Shown here: piece after piece, positions 35,866 through 45,172 of the stretch
How the letters are laid out: each line of letters begins with the position of its first letter
Position numbering within the stretch: the first letter of the stretch is position 1
Translations under genes and position numbers: made by a program
The notes under the pieces: generated by a model
Told to the model about the DNA's origin: nothing
What the model saw: the letters and a program-made list of their open reading frames with translations, nothing else
The model's database searches: none
Source of the DNA: Desulfopila inferna
Lineage (GTDB): Bacteria > Desulfobacterota > Desulfobulbia > Desulfobulbales > Desulfocapsaceae
DNA: 64,000 bases
Assembly: GCF_016919005.1 (NCBI RefSeq)
Contig: NZ_JAFFQE010000002.1
Coordinates: 248,001-312,000, forward strand
Direction: 5' to 3'

Positions 35866-36342
35866 TTATCGATACTCATCTTCGCTGAGGAACTGGGCAA
35901 AATGTTCGGCCAGGCGCCTGTAGACCCCCGCCCTGAATTCGACGGTGAGCCCGACCATCCGTCTTGCCGTGGTCCAGCGCCAGTTTCTGAATTCTTTGCT
36001 GTGGGTGAGATCGAGCCTGTTTTCATCACCTATGAAGCGAAAAAGAAAAAAATAGATGACCTGCCCTCTGCCGGTCTTGTTTCTTCTTGCCTGCAGAGGC
36101 AATTCATAGACCAGGGGTTCCGGGTGCGGGGCGATAAGCTGAAGGTCGCTGGCGGTGATCCCGGTCTCTTCTTCAACCTCGCGAATAACTGCCTGATAGG
36201 GTTCCTCTTCTTCATCCAGGCCGCCCTGGGGCAGCTGCCAGGAACCGGGAATGTCGGAGCGTTCAAGAATGAGAACCTGCCCCCGGCGATTTATGATGAG
36301 TGCACCTGCGCCTGCCCTGAAGTACTGACTTGGTCTTTTCAT
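35866..36342 (-). CDS. rppH: Nudix hydrolase, RppH-like
   Basis: The 158-residue protein contains a full Nudix box, GGLDEEEEPYQAVIREVEEETGI, near residues 40-62. It also has RAGAGALIINRRGQVLILERSD and WQLPQGG, the signature of RNA pyrophosphohydrolase and diadenosine polyphosphate hydrolases. It would remove pyrophosphate from 5' triphosphorylated RNA or cleave Ap4A. Its ATG overlaps the stop of the upstream Nudix gene by four bases (ATGA). A standard RppH starts without the extra polar tail, but the length is in the usual range. Confidence 0.8.
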   Translation of the reverse strand: MKRPSQYFRAGAGALIINRRGQVLILERSDIPGSWQLPQGGLDEEEEPYQAVIREVEEETGITASDLQLIAPHPEPLVYELPLQARRNKTGRGQVIYFFLFRFIGDENRLDLTHSKEFRNWRWTTARRMVGLTVEFRAGVYRRLAEHFAQFLSEDEYR

Positions 36343-36914
36343 TTCCTGCCTGATGTATGACTAACTGAAGGGCCCAATCTTCCATGCGCTTCAATGTTGC
36401 GTTCACGAAAATAGAACCGGCCTTTTCCCGCATCCCGGCAATATAATTCCAGCACCTCCCTGACTACATGAAAGGCAAGCTCATCCCAGGGAATCCTGTC
36501 CAGTGGGAAAAGATCGACATCCAGGCTTTCTTCTCCCGGATGAAATCGCCCCTGGAACAGCCCGGCCCGATAGACGAAATAGATTTGATTGACAAAGCTC
36601 AGATTGAGGAGGCAGTACGGCTGTATATCCTCGAGACGTGCGCCGGCTTCTTCGAGCGTCTCGCGCCTGGCGCACTGCTCGACGGTTTCACCGTTTTCCA
36701 GATAGCCGGCCGGGATGGTCCACCAGCCCCGCCGCGGTTCGATGGCCCTGCGGCAAAGCAGGATCCGGTGATCAATGGCCGGAATCGCCCCGGCGACTAC
36801 CCGGGGATTATGGTAATGGATAATCCCGCATTTGTCGCAGACGTAACGGTTCCTGTTATCCCCGTCGGGAATTCTGAGTGCAACCTCCGCGCCGCAGTTG
36901 CTGCAGTAATTCAT
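36339..36914 (-). CDS. Zinc-ribbon Nudix hydrolase (NudC-like)
   Basis: The 191-residue protein starts MNYCSNCGAEV with a second pair CDKCG, a zinc ribbon, then the Nudix box GYLENGETVEQCARRETLEEAGARL. Such short zinc-ribbon Nudix proteins are related to NADH pyrophosphatases. I chose the ATG at 36914, where GGGAGAGG stands just upstream. The frame extends back 59 codons into the neighbouring gene but has no start signal. It is the middle gene of a three-gene unit. Confidence 0.85.
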   Translation of the reverse strand: MNYCSNCGAEVALRIPDGDNRNRYVCDKCGIIHYHNPRVVAGAIPAIDHRILLCRRAIEPRRGWWTIPAGYLENGETVEQCARRETLEEAGARLEDIQPYCLLNLSFVNQIYFVYRAGLFQGRFHPGEESLDVDLFPLDRIPWDELAFHVVREVLELYCRDAGKGRFYFRERNIEAHGRLGPSVSHTSGRK

Positions 36915-36927
36915 CACCTCTCCCTTC

Positions 36928-37368
36928 TCACTCGGCACTTGTTTTGTAGACCGCATCCATGGCCCCGCGAAACAGCTGAAACGACTCGGCAACAACACAA
37001 AAGACCACCGCCCGGCCATCCTCGGCAAACTCCCTGAGATGCCCGTGACAGTGTATGAATTGCTGACGCAGTCTGTTGCGCCGGTCTTCATCCTCTACTT
37101 TTTCATAGCGGCCGGTGATCGTCAGGGCGTAGATATCCCCGCGCGATGCCGCCGCATCATCTTGCCGGCGTGTGTCTATCAGCAGACTGACCGTAGGGTT
37201 TGCGCACATATTTGCATATTTTCTGGTGTTATTGTGGGTGATCATATAGGTGGTCGGGCCTTCTTCATCCGTTATATAGGCCATCAGCGAACAGTGAGGA
37301 ATCCCCTCGGATACTGTTGCCAGCACGCACATGTCCTCTTTCCTCAGTACTTCCAAGATCTCATCCAC
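36928..37368 (-). CDS. Pyridoxamine 5'-phosphate oxidase-like flavin protein
   Basis: The 146-residue protein has the split-barrel FMN fold: CVLATVSEGIPHCSLMAYI at residues 13-31, MITHNNTRKYANM, and VSLLIDTR. It belongs to the general pyridoxamine-phosphate-oxidase-like group, which includes many small flavin or heme reductases. It heads the unit with two Nudix genes, 13 bases ahead of the second. No substrate can be named. No other gene is seen in 37369-37763. Confidence 0.8.
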   Translation of the reverse strand: MDEILEVLRKEDMCVLATVSEGIPHCSLMAYITDEEGPTTYMITHNNTRKYANMCANPTVSLLIDTRRQDDAAASRGDIYALTITGRYEKVEDEDRRNRLRQQFIHCHGHLREFAEDGRAVVFCVVAESFQLFRGAMDAVYKTSAE

Positions 37369-37763
37369 ATCATCATCCTTTTTTTTTCACGATGGTTCTC
37401 CGAAATCTCGGTACCACCATTCAAACCGGGAAGAATCACATTTTCTCATCAACTCTTCTCAGACTATCTTTTTTTTCGTGTTTTTTACAGGATTTCTTCA
37501 CGATCCTGCTCTCTCAGGCCACATTAGTACCTTTTCGGCAGGTTCACCAAAACTGCGCAAAACCAGCATCATCAATTCTTCTGTTATCATAAATTTTGTC
37601 TCACCTTACAAAGATAAAATGAAGTTACAACAATGTCGACAGTGCAAAGAATATTTTTGCTAGAACAACGAGATATTGACTTTTGCAAATATCTTTATAT
37701 CCTGCTATGACTGATGCTTCATAGAGCTTGGCCCCTCTTCCTAATGCATGCCGGGCAGGATAG

Positions 37764-40289
37764 GTGGTTTTTTCGGCAATAGAGAATCTTATGTCCTCCT
37801 CAGTAAAAAACAAAGGAAGCAAAAAAACGGTATCCAGGCCCGATGCCGACACAATCAAAAACCGGAAACCAGCCGAGAGAAAAGCAGAGAAACTCTCTGC
37901 AGGATTCCCGGTTGTCGGCATCGGTGCCTCAGCCGGTGGCCTGGCGGCTTTTGAGGCATTTTTTTCCGCTATGCCGGCCGCCCACCCTACCGCGATCGCC
38001 TTTGTCCTCGTACAACACCTGGCACCTGATCATAAAAGCATGCTCACCGACCTGATCAAACGTTACACGCCCATGGAAGTCTTCGAGGTTGCGGACGGGA
38101 TGAAAATACAGGCCAACTGCGCCTATATAATACCGCCGAATCGCGATATGGCCCTTCTCGGCAACAAACTCCAGTTGCTTGAACCTTCGGCGCCCCGGGG
38201 ACACCGCCTACCCATTGATTTTTTCTTTTCCTCGCTGGCAGAGGAACAACGCGAGCAAGCCATCTGTATCATCCTCTCCGGCACCGGCAGCGACGGCACC
38301 CAGGGTGTGCGGGCCATCAAGGCCGCCGGCGGCATGGCCATGGCCCAAATCCCCAATTCCGCCGAGTTCGACGGCATGCCCCGCAGCGCCATCAACTCCG
38401 GCCTGGTGGATTACCAACTGCCGCCAGAAGAAATGCCCGCCCAGCTCCTGGCCTATGTTTCCCAGGCTTTTGACAAGTCACGGCAGTCAGCTCTCCCCGC
38501 GCATCCCAAAAATGACAACGCTCTGAAAAAGATATTCAGCCTGTTGCGGACCCAGACAGGCCACGATTTCTCGCAGTACAAGCCGAACACCATCTTTCGC
38601 CGAATCGAACGGCGCCAGGCAATAAACCGGATTGAATCAATTGATAAATACGTCAGTTACCTGCAGCAGAAGCCGGCGGAAATTGAATCACTTTTCCGTG
38701 ACCTGCTGATCGGCGTGACCGGGTTCTTCCGTGACCCAGAGGCCTTCAAGATGCTTGAAAAAAAAATTATCCCGGTGCTTTTTGCCAACAAACCGGAAGG
38801 TAGCGCGATCCGTGTCTGGTCTGTAGGATGCGCTACCGGTGAGGAGGCCTATTCACTCGCCATCCTCCTTCATGAGTATCTGGAGAAAAGGAGCCTGAAG
38901 TATACTATACAGGTCTTCGCCACAGATATCGACAGCCGGGCGATTGCCACGGCACGGGCCGGCCTCTACCCTGCGGGTATCGCCGCCGGCATCTCGCCCA
39001 AGCGATTGGCCAGATATTTTACAGCCGGGGCCGATGGCAGCGTCTACCGAATCGATAAACATATTCGGGAAATGCTGATCTTTTCCGAGCAGAACGTCAT
39101 TAAAGATCCGCCTTTTTCCAGAATCGACCTGATCTGCTGCCGCAATTTGCTTATTTATTTGAGTGCCGACCTGCAGAAAAGACTTTTTCCGCTTTTTAAT
39201 TACGCCTTGAATCCCGATGGCTTTCTCTTTCTCGGCAGTTCGGAGACCGTTGGTGAATTTGATGATCTGTTTGCATCACATGACCGGACAGTTAAGCTGT
39301 ATACCCGAAAAGAGTATTTCCGTCAGGACTATCGATTCCTGACGCCCGTTAAAACGGCGGTCCATATGGCTCAGCCTGGTCCGGCAGGCAAGGCCGCCAT
39401 ACCCCGAAAGATATCGTTGCGTGAAATGACCGAGCAAGCTCTCCTGCGCGAAATCCCCTCGGTTGGCATCCTCGTCGACGGCCATGGTGACGTTCTCTAC
39501 ATCCATGGCCGAACAGGGAGGTATCTTGAACCGGCCCCTGGTGAAGCTGGTGTCGGCAATGTCCTGAAAATGGCCAGAGAGGGATTGCAGGGCGAACTGA
39601 CCTCCGCCCTGCGTCAGGCCGCCATTTCCAGGGAACTGGTGCGACACAGCGGTTTGCTGGTTAAAACCAATGGCGACTTCACCCCTGCCAATCTTATCGT
39701 TCGTCCACTGGCGGCTCGTCCTGATCCGGAAATCGCTGCAGGTGCAACTCCGGCCTCTTCTGATGCGCCGTCTCTTTTTCTGATCGTCATTGAAGATGCC
39801 AACCTATGCTCTTCCGACCAGGCTCGCCAGAAAGCGCTGCAGGGTGTAGATGAAGACCCGGGCAGCCCGAAGACTTCCTCCCAGGGCAAGACAAACGCCC
39901 AGGTGGCCGCGCTCAGGCAGGAACTCCTGGCCAAGGAAGAATATCTGCAAACCACCAACGAGGAATTACGATCCACCAATGAAGAGATGCAGTCAATCAA
40001 CGAGGAACTAACGACAACAAATACCGAACTGCAGTCCAAGGTGACAGATTTGTCTCGGGTCAACAACGACATGAACAATCTCCTCGCCGGTACAGGAATC
40101 GCTACCGTCTTCGTCGATCAGGGCCTGCAAATTCTGCGCTTCACGCCCGCCGCCACAGAGATTATCAATCTCATGTCAAATGATATCGGGCGGCCGGTCA
40201 GCCATATCGCTTCAAATCTTGTGGGTTATGATGGCCTGATCAATGACGTTAAGAGTGTCCTGGACACCCTCGTCAATAAAGAGGTGTAG
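37764..40289 (+). CDS. CheB-CheR-PAS chemosensory protein, cut by in-frame TAG
   Basis: The 841-residue product has a CheB methylesterase domain (VVGIGASAGGLAAFEAF; ILSGTGSDGTQGVRAIK), then a CheR methyltransferase domain (FFRDPEAFKML; WSVGCATGEEAYSLA; FSRIDLICCRNLLIYL). A long coiled coil (LQTTNEELRSTNEEMQSINEELTTTNTEL) and the start of a PAS domain follow. The TAG at 40287-40289 falls inside the PAS. The same frame then continues into a kinase, so the ancestral product is a CheB-CheR-PAS-kinase of about 1124 residues. The truncated form might still act on receptors. Start is GTG at 37764 (AGGA upstream) or ATG at 37791. Confidence 0.82.
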   Translation: MVFSAIENLMSSSVKNKGSKKTVSRPDADTIKNRKPAERKAEKLSAGFPVVGIGASAGGLAAFEAFFSAMPAAHPTAIAFVLVQHLAPDHKSMLTDLIKRYTPMEVFEVADGMKIQANCAYIIPPNRDMALLGNKLQLLEPSAPRGHRLPIDFFFSSLAEEQREQAICIILSGTGSDGTQGVRAIKAAGGMAMAQIPNSAEFDGMPRSAINSGLVDYQLPPEEMPAQLLAYVSQAFDKSRQSALPAHPKNDNALKKIFSLLRTQTGHDFSQYKPNTIFRRIERRQAINRIESIDKYVSYLQQKPAEIESLFRDLLIGVTGFFRDPEAFKMLEKKIIPVLFANKPEGSAIRVWSVGCATGEEAYSLAILLHEYLEKRSLKYTIQVFATDIDSRAIATARAGLYPAGIAAGISPKRLARYFTAGADGSVYRIDKHIREMLIFSEQNVIKDPPFSRIDLICCRNLLIYLSADLQKRLFPLFNYALNPDGFLFLGSSETVGEFDDLFASHDRTVKLYTRKEYFRQDYRFLTPVKTAVHMAQPGPAGKAAIPRKISLREMTEQALLREIPSVGILVDGHGDVLYIHGRTGRYLEPAPGEAGVGNVLKMAREGLQGELTSALRQAAISRELVRHSGLLVKTNGDFTPANLIVRPLAARPDPEIAAGATPASSDAPSLFLIVIEDANLCSSDQARQKALQGVDEDPGSPKTSSQGKTNAQVAALRQELLAKEEYLQTTNEELRSTNEEMQSINEELTTTNTELQSKVTDLSRVNNDMNNLLAGTGIATVFVDQGLQILRFTPAATEIINLMSNDIGRPVSHIASNLVGYDGLINDVKSVLDTLVNKEV

Positions 40290-41138
40290 GTAGAGACAGA
40301 TAAAGGCAAGTGGTTTACCCTGCGCATCCAGCCTTATCGCACTCTTGAAAACGTCATCGAAGGTGCAGTAATCTCCTTCATCGATATTACCGAAGCAAAA
40401 ATATACAAGGAGACACTGCAAATAACAATTTCTAAACTGGAAGCAGTCAATAAAGAGCTTGAAGGTTTTACCTATCTGATTTCTCACGATTTAAGGACTC
40501 CTGTTCGTCATATGAACAGCTATACTCAATTGCTCAAGAAAGATGCCTGGTCCGGCCTCAACGAGAAATGCCGCAGCTATCTTAACACGATACTCAAGGC
40601 CTCCCGGAATATCAGCGTGCTGATCGATGATCTTTTAGAGTTTTCCCGGATCGGAAATACCAGGCTGAAAGATGACGCAGTAGATCTCAATGATATCATC
40701 AACGAGGCCAGGCAGACCCTGGCGGTGGAAATCGGCGACAGAGATATCCAATGGAGTGTGGGTGATTTGCCTGTGGTTCGGGGAGATTACTCAATGCTGC
40801 AGCTCGTCCTTTTGAACCTGGTCGGCAATGCCTTGAAATTTACCCGGAGTCGCTCTCCCGCCATCATAGAAATCGGATATAAGGAAGAGGAGACTGAGTA
40901 TGTATTTTTTATCCGGGACAACGGGGTTGGGTTTGATATGAAGTACTACAATAAGCTCTTCAAAGTCTTTCAGAGACTGCACGCTTCTGAGGAAGTCGAA
41001 GGCACAGGAATTGGGCTGGCAAACGTGGAACGTGTCATTAAACGCCATTCAGGACGGGTATGGATGGAAGGCAAGGTAGATCAGGGCGCAGTGGTTTACT
41101 TCTCCTTACCGAAAGACCAAGGGAAACAGGATGACTAA
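40290..41138 (+). pseudogene. Histidine kinase half downstream of the TAG
   Basis: Directly after the TAG the same frame encodes the second half of the PAS domain (KGKWFTLRIQPYRTLENVIEGAV), an H-box (LISHDLRTPVRHMNSY), and an ATPase domain (NLVGNALKFT, DNGVGFDM, GTGIGLANV). No stop or shift occurs in 283 codons. The first ATG (40512) lies after the phospho-accepting histidine, so independent translation would give no active kinase. It is therefore either inactive or made by reading through the TAG. Its last bases overlap the response regulator start. Confidence 0.75.
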
Positions 41139-41553
41139 AGCAAAAAGCATACTCATAGCAGAAGACCAGGAAGACGATATATTGTTGATGGAGATTGCCC
41201 TGGCCGAGTTAGCCTTAGAGGGTGAATACGCTGTGGCGCAAGACGGGCAGGAAGCTTTGGATTATCTCTATTGCCGCGGGAGCCATGCAAATAGATCCCG
41301 TGGAAATCCCAAGCTGATGCTGCTCGATTGGAACCTGCCCAAAATAAACGGGCAGGAAATATTACAGGAAATTAGAAAAGACAAGCAATTCGATACCGTT
41401 TCAGTTGTGGTGTTTTCCTCTTCTCTTGCCGAAAAAGACCAGGAAGAGGCTCTTTTTGAAGGGGCAAACGCCTTCATGACCAAGCCCATGGATTTGGCTG
41501 ATTTTCTCTTGTCAGTTAGAAAAACAGTAGCCACTTATCTGAGCTATACGTGA
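41131..41553 (+). CDS. Rcp1-type single-domain response regulator
   Basis: The 140-residue protein is a receiver domain only. It has the acidic pocket AEDQEDD near residues 10-16, phospho-acceptor aspartate in LMLLDWNLPKING, and the lysine in MTKPMDL. Receivers of this length and sequence (LYCRG, DWNLPKINGQEIL) usually pair with PAS/phytochrome-type kinases. Its ATG overlaps the kinase stop by eight bases, so the two were coexpressed. It looks intact although the upstream kinase is interrupted. Confidence 0.9.
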   Translation: MTKAKSILIAEDQEDDILLMEIALAELALEGEYAVAQDGQEALDYLYCRGSHANRSRGNPKLMLLDWNLPKINGQEILQEIRKDKQFDTVSVVVFSSSLAEKDQEEALFEGANAFMTKPMDLADFLLSVRKTVATYLSYT

Positions 41554-41889
41554 CAAGACAAGGGCACAGGAATGGTCTAGTATGTGCATACTCATCTACT
41601 GTGCCAACAGGGGCTAAACAAAGACTAGATTCCTTCCCCCATCCCCACCATCTCCATATTGATCCGGCGGGGGGATATTGACTTGCCGGGGCGAGGGATA
41701 AACCTTCGTGTAAAGGCCAGGTGATTATCACGCTTGACAAGCGCTCTTTTTCTTTGTAAATGGCTGTTGCTTTTTGAAGAAGATCACTGCAACGATGATT
41801 GCTCATCTCTGCTATGATTTTGTAATCACTTCAATTAACGACATCCTGACCCCATATCCGCGGTCGGATAAAATAAAAATACAGCCTGA

Positions 41890-41927
41890 AAAACGGAAAT
41901 TCGCCGGTAACGGCAAATTTCCGTTTT
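41890..41927 (+). terminator. Intrinsic terminator
   Basis: AAAACGGAAATTCGCCG pairs with CGGCAAATTTCCGTTTT around a four-base loop, with one mismatch and a closing T-run. It lies 340 bases after the response regulator. The rest of 41554-42079 shows no gene. Confidence 0.7.
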
Positions 41928-42079
41928 GTCGGTTTTAGGGAAGTGACCGCAATTTTTTTTGCAAACAGCCTGCAATGTAAGGGAAAAAACTCAGGCAGCT
42001 GTTTTTCCAGAAACGTTGAATTTGCTGTACCGGTTTCCAGGACGAAACCGACAACTTTCCTTTTGGAGGAAAATAAACA

Positions 42080-42709
42080 ATGTCAATTTTCAGTGAGAGT
42101 GCCGCTTTTGCCTACATCCTTCTGCCGCTGTTGGTCTTTCTGGCCCGGATACTCGATGTTTCCATCGGCACGCTGCGTATTATTTTTGTCGCCAAGGGCG
42201 TGAAGTATTTTGCCGCCCTGCTCGGCTTTTTCGAATCCCTCATCTGGCTGGTTGCCGTGGCACAGGTTATGCAAAATCTGAACTCCTGGCAGACCTATAT
42301 TGCCTTTGCCCTGGGTTTTGCCGTGGGGAACTATGTCGGCGTGGTCCTCGAGGAAAGAATCGCCCTCGGCAACATCCTGATCCGGATCATCACCCAGAGG
42401 GAAGCGCACGAGCTCCTCAGCGTGCTCCGCAAGGAGGGGTATGGCGTAACCAGCGTTGAAGCACAAGGCGAATTCGGGCCGGTGAGTCTTATCTTCAGCG
42501 TCATCAAAAGGAAGAATGTTCGCAAGATCGTCGCCCTGATCAAACGATATAATCCCAACGCTTTCTACACCATCGAAGATATGCGCTATGTGACCCAAAC
42601 CTATCCTCTGCCGTTAACCGACCGGTCTTTGTTTTCCGCGCTGGGGATGAAACGCTCCACGAAGCATGATCATTCTGCCGCTGTTCATCCCGGCAATGCC
42701 GCGACATGA
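42080..42709 (+). CDS. DUF2179 (UPF0316) membrane protein
   Basis: The 209-residue protein has three N-terminal helices (AYILLPLLVFLARILDVSIGTLRIIFV and following). A cytoplasmic ferredoxin-like region follows with GYGVTSVEAQGEFGPVSLIFSVIKRK and NAFYTIEDMRYV, the core of DUF2179. Family members are small membrane proteins of unproven function. GGAGG precedes the ATG. A histidine-rich tail follows the conserved part. Confidence 0.85.
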   Translation: MSIFSESAAFAYILLPLLVFLARILDVSIGTLRIIFVAKGVKYFAALLGFFESLIWLVAVAQVMQNLNSWQTYIAFALGFAVGNYVGVVLEERIALGNILIRIITQREAHELLSVLRKEGYGVTSVEAQGEFGPVSLIFSVIKRKNVRKIVALIKRYNPNAFYTIEDMRYVTQTYPLPLTDRSLFSALGMKRSTKHDHSAAVHPGNAAT

Positions 42710-42862
42710 CTATCGGGTTCAAATAAAACTGGAAAGTTTTTCCACGATCATCTACAAATATAGATAGAGACATCATGGAACATGAAACGAGAACGACTCG
42801 TCAAAGTCCCTGAAAGCGGAAGACGCAGGGTTTCAATCTATCTGGGAGAGGAGGTAGTGTAC

Positions 42863-43243
42863 ATGCATGGAACAATCTACAGAATCTTCATCGGTTTCCT
42901 GATGGCCGCGTTTCTCTGCACGTCGAGCCTGGTGCCGACGGCCCAGGCTGCGGTAATCGACACCTCTGTGTATCTTGACCAGGCGCAGAATATCAGCACC
43001 GATGAACTCACAGCCCTGCTCGAGCGCCAGGATGTGCAGGAACAACTGGTGACCCTGGGTGTTGATCCCACCGATGCCCGTCAGCGCATCGCCTCGTTGA
43101 GCGAAGCCGAACTGAGGCGATTGCAACAGGGGATGGACGAACTGCCTGCCGGCTCGAGTGTTCTGGCTGTTCTCGGTGTAGTCCTTGTCGTTTTGATCGT
43201 GCTGGAAATACTTGGCGTAACCAATATATTCACCAGGCTCTAA
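42863..43243 (+). CDS. PA2779 family membrane protein
   Basis: The 126-residue protein has a signal peptide ending near AQAAVID, a helical periplasmic part with a LASLSEAELRRLQQGMDELPAG-like block, and a C-terminal membrane helix (VLAVLGVVLVVLIVLEILG). It matches PA2779-type proteins, which are found next to PA2778-type cysteine peptidases, as here. I chose the ATG at 42863, preceded by GAGGAGG. A longer frame from 42782 is unlikely. Confidence 0.78.
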   Translation: MHGTIYRIFIGFLMAAFLCTSSLVPTAQAAVIDTSVYLDQAQNISTDELTALLERQDVQEQLVTLGVDPTDARQRIASLSEAELRRLQQGMDELPAGSSVLAVLGVVLVVLIVLEILGVTNIFTRL

Positions 43244-43246
43244 GGA

Positions 43247-44221
43247 TTGTATTTAAGCACCATCGCCAGGGCCGGATTGCTGTGCCTGCTTCTCTGGCAG
43301 CTGTCCGGCTGCAGCCTGAAGTATCAGCCCGTCGATCTCGGCGGCAGTGACTATCCCGATCTGGAGGCGACGCCCTTCTTCCCCCAGGAGAAGTATCAGT
43401 GCGGACCGGCATCACTTGCCATGGTGCTTGCCGCCTCCGGTGTCAATATCCGACCGGAACAACTCACCCCCCTCCTCTACGTCCCGGAAAGACAGGGCAG
43501 TTTCCAGCTAGAGCTTGTTGCCGCAAGCCGCTCCTTCGGACGGATTCCCTATGTCATCGATCCCAATCTCGACGCTCTGGCCGCAGAGCTTGTCGTCGGA
43601 AGGCCGGTTCTCGTTCTGCAGAACTACGGCCTGGATTTTCTGCCGTTTTACCATTATGCCGTGGCCATAGGACTGCAGCCCGACGAAAAAATCATCCTCC
43701 GTTCAGGGACTACCAAACGGCTCATAATGGCTCTGCCGTCCTTTCTGGTGAGCTGGCAGAGACCGGGGTCATGGGCTCTGGTGATCCTGCGCCCCGGAGA
43801 GTTGCCAGCCAAGGTCGACCGGGACCGTTACCTTCAGGCGTTAGCCGCCTTCGAAAAGACAGCCTCTGCGGTGGAAGCGTTGCCCGCCTACCGGGCAGCA
43901 CTCCACCGATGGCCCGACGACGGTATGCTGCTCTTTGCCTCCGGCAACAATGCCTTGATGCGAAACAGCCAGGCTGAGGCCGAGGACTACTTTCGGCAGG
44001 CCCTGGAAAGGGACGGCCAACACTTAGGGGCCATGAACAATCTCGCAGACACCCTTGCCAGGAGAGGCTGCCTGCGGGAGGCGAAAGAAATAATAGAGCG
44101 GGCGGCAACGCTGGCCGAAAAGAAAGATTCCGTTTTTTCCGAGCTAATCGCCCTCACCCAAAAAGAGATCCGGCATCTTGCCGAAACGCCGGAGAATTCC
44201 GCGGCACCGGTATGCAGATGA
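43247..44221 (+). CDS. PA2778 family C39-like cysteine peptidase lipoprotein
   Basis: The 324-residue protein has a lipobox LSGC in a short signal and a C39-like peptidase core (YQCGPASLAMVL with the catalytic cysteine; FYHYAVAIG with the histidine). C-terminal TPRs follow (NALMRNSQAEAEDYFRQALERD). It follows the PA2779-like gene by three bases in the same frame. The only starts are non-ATG: TTG at 43247, with AAGGA immediately before it, or TTG at 43277. Translation therefore probably depends on coupling. Pairs of this kind are thought to mature exported peptides, but no substrate is known. Confidence 0.78.
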   Translation: MYLSTIARAGLLCLLLWQLSGCSLKYQPVDLGGSDYPDLEATPFFPQEKYQCGPASLAMVLAASGVNIRPEQLTPLLYVPERQGSFQLELVAASRSFGRIPYVIDPNLDALAAELVVGRPVLVLQNYGLDFLPFYHYAVAIGLQPDEKIILRSGTTKRLIMALPSFLVSWQRPGSWALVILRPGELPAKVDRDRYLQALAAFEKTASAVEALPAYRAALHRWPDDGMLLFASGNNALMRNSQAEAEDYFRQALERDGQHLGAMNNLADTLARRGCLREAKEIIERAATLAEKKDSVFSELIALTQKEIRHLAETPENSAAPVCR

Positions 44222-44443
44222 GGTTTTATGCTTGTCAAGAGATCACTGGAATGTACAACCTGTAAATTCGCGGTTCTAAAAATCCGGGTGCTGTAACCAC
44301 AAAATAAGGCTTTACTGTAATAGTGATCTGGGCCCTCGGAAGAATTCAAGCAATATTTCCGTCTTAACAGGGGGCAGCGAGGTTTTATCTATGCCTTCAT
44401 AACCAGCCGGACTCTGTAGAATCCGGGTAAAACGGAGAAAACA

Positions 44444-44818
44444 ATGGTATTGAAAATTGACACGCCGACAATAATTGAAGCCGCGGGCAACAAACCGAAA
44501 ATCATCAAAGAATATATAGGTCGGGTCAATTCGCAGACCTCAGACCTGAGTGTCGCTCACATGGCCAGTCCTGCAGGCTGGGAGGAACCGGGCCAGAAGC
44601 CGGAATTCAGGGAATACACCGTTGTGCTCAAAGGAATGTTGCGGGTAAAAACGGCAACACAGGAACTGGATATTCATCCGGGTGAAGCAATAATTGTTGA
44701 GGCCGATGAGTGGGTACAATACAGCACTCCACATGAAGGAGGAGCCGAGTATATTGCGGTCTGCCTACCGGCGTTCTCAACCGATACGGTTCATAGAGAC
44801 GATGAAAAGGAGTCCTGA
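44444..44818 (+). CDS. Cupin-domain protein
   Basis: The 124-residue protein has a single cupin barrel: EFREYTVVLKGMLRV for the first motif and PGEAIIVEADEWVQYSTPHEGGAEYIAVCLPAF for the second. It lacks the usual two histidines of motif 1, so metal binding is uncertain. A short AACGGAGAAA lies before the ATG. It stands alone and the function cannot be assigned. Confidence 0.75.
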   Translation: MVLKIDTPTIIEAAGNKPKIIKEYIGRVNSQTSDLSVAHMASPAGWEEPGQKPEFREYTVVLKGMLRVKTATQELDIHPGEAIIVEADEWVQYSTPHEGGAEYIAVCLPAFSTDTVHRDDEKES

Positions 44819-45063
44819 ATGAAGGAGAACTCTGAATTGCCCAATAACCCATGTGCGCAAGTGGTTTAATCGCTGCGGTGGCACGGCGCTGATAGGCGCG
44901 GGAATAATGACTGCAAGCATGCGGCAGTCTGCATAAGCGGTTGATGAGTAATTGTATATGTCCAGAATTAAAAAAGATTCTAATTCTGAAAAAAACTCTC
45001 CTGTTGCAACCACAAATTTCCCCTTCCATCGCTAAGAAAAAGCACCATTGTTATAGGTTAAGA

Positions 45064-45088
45064 AATTCCTCTTCTCAGAAGAGGAATT
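45064..45088. terminator. Hairpin between cupin and GST genes
   Basis: AATTCCTCTT at 45064-45073 and AAGAGGAATT at 45079-45088 form a perfect 10-bp stem around five bases. It may end the cupin transcript. The remainder of 44819-45172 has no gene that I can support. Confidence 0.5.
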
Positions 45089-45172
45089 GCAAATGATGAG
45101 AGAAAAATGCAGAAGCGCTCACGGAGTAGAGTGCAATGCTTCCCCCAACTACCACAGGGTTAAGGAGAAAAA

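Noticed and set aside
40287-40289. Pyrrolysine as the reading of the TAG in the CheB-CheR-kinase gene.
   Set aside because: TAG is a normal terminator for several genes here, and there is no precedent for pyrrolysine in this family. A nonsense mutation or sequence error is simpler.
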